NCBI GenBank assembly: GCA_963724135.1
Contig: CAVRTA010000005.1
Location: forward strand, 372,001 to 436,000
DNA: 64,000 bases
From: DATLGB01 sp963724135
GTDB taxonomy: Bacteria > Actinomycetota > Thermoleophilia > Solirubrobacterales > Solirubrobacteraceae
Direction: 5' to 3'
Part shown: piece after piece, positions 60,452-64,000 of the stretch
Layout of the letters: each line of letters begins with the position of its first letter
Position numbering within the stretch: the first letter of the stretch is position 1
Made by a program: the position numbers and the translations under genes
Notes under the pieces: generated by a model
Databases searched by the model: none
What the model was told of the DNA's origin: nothing
Seen by the model: only the letters and a program-made list of their open reading frames with translations

Positions 60452-61002
60452 GGCCTGGTCAGCTCGAGCGATGCGAGCAGCGGCCGGAAAACCTGGCGAT
60501 CGACGCGCGCGAAGTCACCGCTGGGCGCGTAGGCGTCGACCACGTACTCGATCCCGTTGAAGAACAGGTGCGTCGAGCGGACGTCGTAGCCGAAGCCGGC
60601 CACGGTCTGGCTGCCGACCAGCTCGAGACCGCGCGCGCCTGCGGTGCGGGTGAAGCGGCTCTCGCGCAGAGTGAAGGTCGGGTTGCGCTGACGGACGCGG
60701 TCGAGCAGCAGCGTCTGGACCTCCTCGAACGCCTGGCGCCCGCGCGGCAGCGACTCGCTGCGCGGGTAGCGCCAGATCGCAACCGTCGCGGTGTTCGACG
60801 TCGCACCCCCCACCAGTGAGGCGGAGGTCAGGACCGGCTTCCAGTTGCGTGGCCGCTCGTAGGTGATGCCGAAGCCCGGCCGCGTGACGCCTGCGAACCC
60901 GTCCGGCGCCACCGCGCGGGACACGTTGGGCGGCGGCGTGCGCTCGTTGGCGCAGCCCGCGAGGACCAGGGCTGCGAACGCGATCGTGACAAGGCGGCGC
61001 AC
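60448..61002 (-). CDS. Small lipoprotein of unknown function
   Basis: A 184-residue protein with a lipoprotein signal (RRLVTIAFAALVLAGC, lipobox LAGC). The mature part resembles PsbP/Mog1-like alpha-beta folds in outline: PGFGITYERPRNWKPV near the start, then alternating strands and helices, with FFNGIEYVVDAYAPSGDF. No catalytic motif is visible. GTG 61002 gives the signal peptide; the stop overlaps deoB (ATGA). Role unknown. Confidence 0.75.
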   Translation of the reverse strand: MRRLVTIAFAALVLAGCANERTPPPNVSRAVAPDGFAGVTRPGFGITYERPRNWKPVLTSASLVGGATSNTATVAIWRYPRSESLPRGRQAFEEVQTLLLDRVRQRNPTFTLRESRFTRTAGARGLELVGSQTVAGFGYDVRSTHLFFNGIEYVVDAYAPSGDFARVDRQVFRPLLASLELTRP

Positions 61003-61016
61003 GCCGCTCAGCGTAT

Positions 61017-61960
61017 TCAGCGGGTGGCTCGGGGATGCGACTCGAAGTACACGTCCTTCAGCCGGGCGGCCGAGAGGTGCGTGTAGAGCTGCGTCGTAGC
61101 GATGTCGGCGTGGCCGAGCATCTCCTGGACGGCGCGCAGGTCGCAGCCGCCGGCGAGCAGGTGCGTGGCGAAGCTGTGGCGCAGCGTGTGCGGGCTCATC
61201 CTGTCGCCGAGTCCCGCCGCCACGGCGTGGCGCTGGACGATCTTGTACAGGCCCTGGCGGGTCAGGCCCTGGCCGCGGTGGTTGACGAACAGGCGCGGCT
61301 CGTGGCCGAGGCCCACGAGCGCAGGCCGGCCCCGCTGCAGGTACGCGGCGACCGCGCGGACGGCCGCCGAGCCGACCGGCACGAGGCGCTCCTTGGAGCC
61401 CTTGCCGCGGGCGCGCAGCACCGCTTCGGAGAGATCGAGGTCGGTGACGTCGAGGTCGACGGCCTCCGACGCCCGCAGCCCGCACGCGTACATCAGCTCG
61501 AGCATCGCGCGGTCGCGCAGCACGGTGGGCTCGGTGCCCTTCGGTTGCGCGAGCAGCTCCGAGACCTCCTCGCGGGTCAGGACCTTCGGCAGGCGGCGGC
61601 TCTGCCTCGGGGCGCGGATGTGCGCGGTCGGGTCGTCGACGATGAGGTCCTCGCGGCGAAGGTGGCGGTGGAAGCTGCGCAGGCAGGCCACCTTGCGCTG
61701 GAGCGTGGCCGGCGCGACGGCGGGCGCTCGCCGTCGCCCTCAGCCAGATCGCTCAGGAACGCGGCGACGTCCGCGTGCGCGACCTCGAGCGGCGGGATAT
61801 CGCGCTCGCGCAGCCAGGCGCCGTACTGGAGCAGGTCGGAGCGGTACGCCTCCAGGGTGTTGCGCGACAGGCCGCGCTCGAACTCGAGGTAGGCCAGGAA
61901 GTCGAGCACGTGCGGCTCGAGCGAAGTCGGTGCGTCCGTGACCGCCATAACAACGCTCAT
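61017..61960 (-). pseudogene. xerD: Site-specific tyrosine recombinase XerD, one frameshift as sequenced
   Basis: XerD resolves chromosome dimers at dif. The first frame has the core-binding domain FLAYLEFERGLSRNTLEAYRSDLLQYG to AEGDGERPP. Near 61722 one base appears missing; reading resumes APATLQRKVACLRSFHRHLRRE and runs through the catalytic domain with Arg in CGLRASEAV, Lys in GKGSKERLVP, HTLRHSFATHLL, HADIATTQLYTH and the Tyr nucleophile. All catalytic residues are present. Its place beside a Nudix gene and pyrG is the conserved actinobacterial order, which marks it as the chromosomal XerD rather than a phage integrase. Starts at 61960 or 61948 are possible. Confidence 0.87.
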
Positions 61961-62007
61961 TCGCGCCGCCCGGCAGCGCGCCTTCCCGGTGCAACGCGCC
62001 GTTCAGC

Positions 62008-62036
62008 TTCACAAAAGGGACGGACCCCTCAGTGAA
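62008..62036. repeat. Palindromic repeat copy 4 (at the 3-prime end of the Nudix gene)
   Basis: Left arm CACAAAAGGG (62010-62019), centre ACGGA (the reverse complement of TCCGT), right arm CCCCTCAGTG with several changes, flanked by TT and AA. Orientation is inverted relative to the other copies. The TGA stop of the Nudix gene (62029-62031) lies inside the right arm, so the element may set the C-terminus of that protein. Confidence 0.8.
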
Positions 62037-62556
62037 GGCGGCGGTGGAGGGCGAGGATGCCGATCAGGGTCTTGGCGTCGGTCACCTCGTCGATGAGCGC
62101 GTCGAGGCGGGTGAGCGGGTGGGTGACGATCTCGATGCGCTCGTCCTCCTCGACCTCCGGCCGCCGGACGTCGCTGAGGCCGGTCGCGAGGTAGACGTGG
62201 ACCTGCTCGTCGGAGAACCCGACCGACGAGTAGTAGGAGTGCAGGTGCTCCCACTCGGCGGCGGCCTTGCCGATCTCCTCGGCCAGCTCGCGCTTCGCGG
62301 TCGCGAGCGGGTCCTCCCCCTCCTCGTCGAGCTTCCCCGCCGGGATCTCGAGCATGTCGGCGGCCCCGACGGCCTCGCGCGGCTGGCGCACGAGGTACAG
62401 CTGCTCGCCGTCGTGGCAGACGACGCCGACGGCGCCCTTGTGCCCGACGAACTCGCGGTCGGCCTCGCCACCGTCCTCGTAGCGGTAGCGGTCCTCGCGG
62501 ACGGTGACGATCCGGCCCTCGAAGACCGTCCGGGAGTCGATGCGCTCGAACCTCAC
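62029..62556 (-). CDS. Nudix hydrolase (ADP-ribose pyrophosphatase type)
   Basis: A 175-residue Nudix protein. The Nudix box reads GKLDEEGEDPLATAKRELAEEIG, with the REL..EE core intact. Upstream VCHDGEQLYLVRQPREAVGAADMLEIPAG fits ADP-ribose pyrophosphatases. GTG 62556 overlaps the M20 peptidase stop (GTGA). In many actinobacteria a Nudix gene sits between pyrG and xerD, as here. The 3-prime end lies in a palindromic repeat. Confidence 0.9.
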   Translation of the reverse strand: MRFERIDSRTVFEGRIVTVREDRYRYEDGGEADREFVGHKGAVGVVCHDGEQLYLVRQPREAVGAADMLEIPAGKLDEEGEDPLATAKRELAEEIGKAAAEWEHLHSYYSSVGFSDEQVHVYLATGLSDVRRPEVEEDERIEIVTHPLTRLDALIDEVTDAKTLIGILALHRRLH

Positions 62557-63683
62557 TGCTCGGCCACGGCGTCGAGGAGCGCGAAGGTGACCTCGAGCAT
62601 GCCCTCGAGCGCCGCCACGGAGACCCGCTCGTCGGGCTGGTGGTTGCGCTCGGTCCCGTTGGCGAGGTTGACCACCGGGAGGCCGTTGGCGACGAAGGCG
62701 TTGGCGTCCGAGCCGCCCCCGGTGCTGATCCGGCGCGGCTCGTAGCCGCAGGCGCGCAGCGCGGCCTCCGCCGCGACGACGGCGGGCTCGGTCGAGCGCA
62801 GCCGGTAGCCGGTGAACAGCTTCTCGACCGTGACGTCGACGTCGCACTCGCCGTGCGCGGCGCCGTCATGCAGGGCGTCGACGATCGCGGCGACGACCTG
62901 CTCGGCGCGCTCGGCGTCGAGCGAGCGCGTCTCGGCGAGCAGCGAGCAGTGGTCGGGGACCACGTTGGTCGCGTTGGGCACGCCCGCGTGGATGTACCCG
63001 ACGTTCGCCGTGGTGTCGGCGTCCAGGCGGCCGTGCGGCATCCGCTCGATCGCGTGGGTGCCGGCGAGGATCGCGCTGCGCCCGTCCTGCGGCCGGATGC
63101 CCGCGTGCGCCGCCGCGCCGACGAACTCCGCCCCGATGCGGAAGTACGTCGGCGACGCGACGACCACCTCGCCGATCGGACTCGCGTGATCGAAGACGTA
63201 GCCGAAGCGCGAGTGCAGCTGGGAGACGCCGAACGCCTTCGCCCCCGCGAGCGCGTTCTCCTCGGAGACAGTGAACAGCAGCTCGATGCCGACCGGCGTG
63301 CCTTCGACCGTCGCACGGCGGGCGACCTCGATCAGGACCGCCACCGCCGCCTTGTTGTCGGCGCCGAGGATGCCCTCGTTGGCGTTCTCCCAGCCCCCGT
63401 CGACGATCACCGGCTCGATCTCCGCCACCGCCTCGACGGTGTCGAGATGCGCGCACAGCAGGACCCATGCGTCGGGGTCGCGGCCGGCTACGCGGGCCAG
63501 CAGGTTGCCGCACTCCGAGCCGGGCGATCCCTCGTCTTCGATCGCCTCGAGCCGCATGCCCTCCAGTTCGCTGACCACCCTGTTCGCGCACGACCGCTCG
63601 TGCCCGAACGGGCTGCGAATGCGGCACAGCTCCGCGAATGTCTCGTCGAGCCGCGCCTTCTCAGCGAGTGATGCCGGCCTCAC
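62553..63683 (-). CDS. M20-family metallopeptidase (peptidase T-like)
   Basis: A 376-residue M20 zinc peptidase: LLCAHLDTVEAV (first His/Asp), NANEGILGADNKAAVAV (bridging Asp), FTVSEENALAGAK (Glu-Glu), YVFDHASP and the final GGGSDANAF region with metal-binding residues. The lid domain with VGAAAHAGIRPQDGRSAI is present. These enzymes are tripeptidases or small-peptide hydrolases. ATG 63683 overlaps the pyrG stop (ATGA), and the stop overlaps the Nudix start. Confidence 0.9.
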   Translation of the reverse strand: MRPASLAEKARLDETFAELCRIRSPFGHERSCANRVVSELEGMRLEAIEDEGSPGSECGNLLARVAGRDPDAWVLLCAHLDTVEAVAEIEPVIVDGGWENANEGILGADNKAAVAVLIEVARRATVEGTPVGIELLFTVSEENALAGAKAFGVSQLHSRFGYVFDHASPIGEVVVASPTYFRIGAEFVGAAAHAGIRPQDGRSAILAGTHAIERMPHGRLDADTTANVGYIHAGVPNATNVVPDHCSLLAETRSLDAERAEQVVAAIVDALHDGAAHGECDVDVTVEKLFTGYRLRSTEPAVVAAEAALRACGYEPRRISTGGGSDANAFVANGLPVVNLANGTERNHQPDERVSVAALEGMLEVTFALLDAVAEQ

Positions 63684-64000
63684 TCGCGCGCGAAGCGTCC
63701 GGCCGGATCCATCGCCTCGGCCGTGATCTCGTCATCGCCGGTCCGCTCGTTGCGGTACTCCAGCGCCGCCCTGACGAACTCGCGGAACAGCGGCGCCGGC
63801 CGCTGCGGGCGCGACTTGAACTCCGGGTGGTACTGCGACGCGACGAAGTACGGGTGGTCGGCGAGCTCGATGATCTCGACCAGGCGCTCGTCCGGCGACG
63901 TCCCCGACACGACGAGCCCGGCGTTCTCGAGCCGCGTGCGCAGGAAGTTGTTGACCTCGTAGCGGTGGCGGTGGCGCTCGTAGATGACCGCCTCGCCGTA
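63680..64000 (-). CDS. pyrG: CTP synthase, C-terminal part (continues beyond window)
   Basis: The last 106 or so residues of CTP synthase. The glutaminase (class I amidotransferase) domain is visible: YGEAVIYERHRHRYEVNN at the window edge, then YFVASQYHPEFKSRPQRPAPLF, which holds the His and Glu of the catalytic triad. The enzyme makes CTP from UTP and glutamine. The N-terminal synthase domain lies outside the window. It is the upstream member of the overlapping pyrG, M20, Nudix gene run. Confidence 0.93.
   Translation of the reverse strand, partial: YGEAVIYERHRHRYEVNNFLRTRLENAGLVVSGTSPDERLVEIIELADHPYFVASQYHPEFKSRPQRPAPLFREFVRAALEYRNERTGDDEITAEAMDPAGRFARE

Noticed and set aside
61017..61960. 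Tyrosine recombinase as sign of an integrated element
   Set aside because: The pyrG/Nudix/xerD order is the conserved chromosomal setting of XerD. No phage, plasmid or attachment-site features are nearby.

Overview
The window is one continuous piece of a very GC-rich, gene-dense bacterial chromosome. Starts are often GTG and neighbouring genes often overlap by 1-14 bases (ATGA, GTGA, TGATG). Gene content (actinobacterial pyrG/Nudix/xerD and dgt/dnaG/recO neighbourhoods, an F420-type luciferase-like oxidoreductase, a DUF5941-type CDP-alcohol phosphotransferase fusion, HNH proteins with stacked HTH modules) points to an actinobacterium, most likely Solirubrobacterales/Thermoleophilia. That placement is inference. 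No rRNA, CRISPR array, insertion sequence or prophage was seen. There is one tRNA (Asn).

Layout. 0.1-8.2 kb: a membrane-anchored HTH protein, then a catabolic set (Zn alcohol dehydrogenase, aldehyde dehydrogenase, AidB-like acyl-CoA dehydrogenase, crotonase, cytochrome P450) with two TetR regulators and several palindromic operator candidates. 8.2-12.3 kb: membrane protein, UbiB-family kinase, small winged-helix regulator and a 14-TM efflux pump, again with palindromes at the promoters. 12.3-16.4 kb: a penicillin-binding protein, family-2 glycosyltransferase, undecaprenyl-phosphate sugar transferase and a NeuD-type acetyltransferase. 16.4-35.3 kb: a large surface-glycopolymer locus. Its core is a six-gene minus-strand operon (23845 to 16381) with a GT4 glycosyltransferase, a DUF5941/CDP-alcohol phosphotransferase fusion, a cytidylyltransferase, a glycerol-1-phosphate-dehydrogenase-like enzyme, a second CDP-alcohol phosphotransferase and a GT2. 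Around it lie a TarS/TarP-like glycosyltransferase, a Wzm/Wzt-type ABC exporter, two sulfotransferases, a GT-C membrane glycosyltransferase and a Wzy/ligase-like polymerase. I read this as a pathway for an exported, possibly sulfated, polyol-phosphate polymer built from glycerol-1-phosphate.

35.3-50.2 kb: adenylate cyclase, RpiA, secreted beta-propeller protein, amino-acid permease, metallopeptidase, SDR, a signalling operon (hybrid histidine kinase, HD-GYP protein, receiver protein, FlK-like thioesterase), an LLM oxidoreductase, a UGT-like glycosyltransferase and tRNA-Asn. 50.2-64 kb: an HNH protein followed by housekeeping genes dnaG, dgt, ppdK, recO, glutaredoxin, mutM, a lipoprotein peptidase, deoB, a lipoprotein, xerD, a Nudix hydrolase, an M20 peptidase and the end of pyrG.

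Two sequence-level features cut across the gene content. First, a short near-perfect palindrome (arms CACAAAAGGG and CCCTTTTGTG) occurs at least four times, plus one divergent relative. Three of the five sites lie inside genes and are translated in different frames. Second, six genes, including recO, mutM and xerD, carry frameshifts (nine in total, eight in the same +1 direction). This looks more like base-calling error in the assembly than true gene decay.
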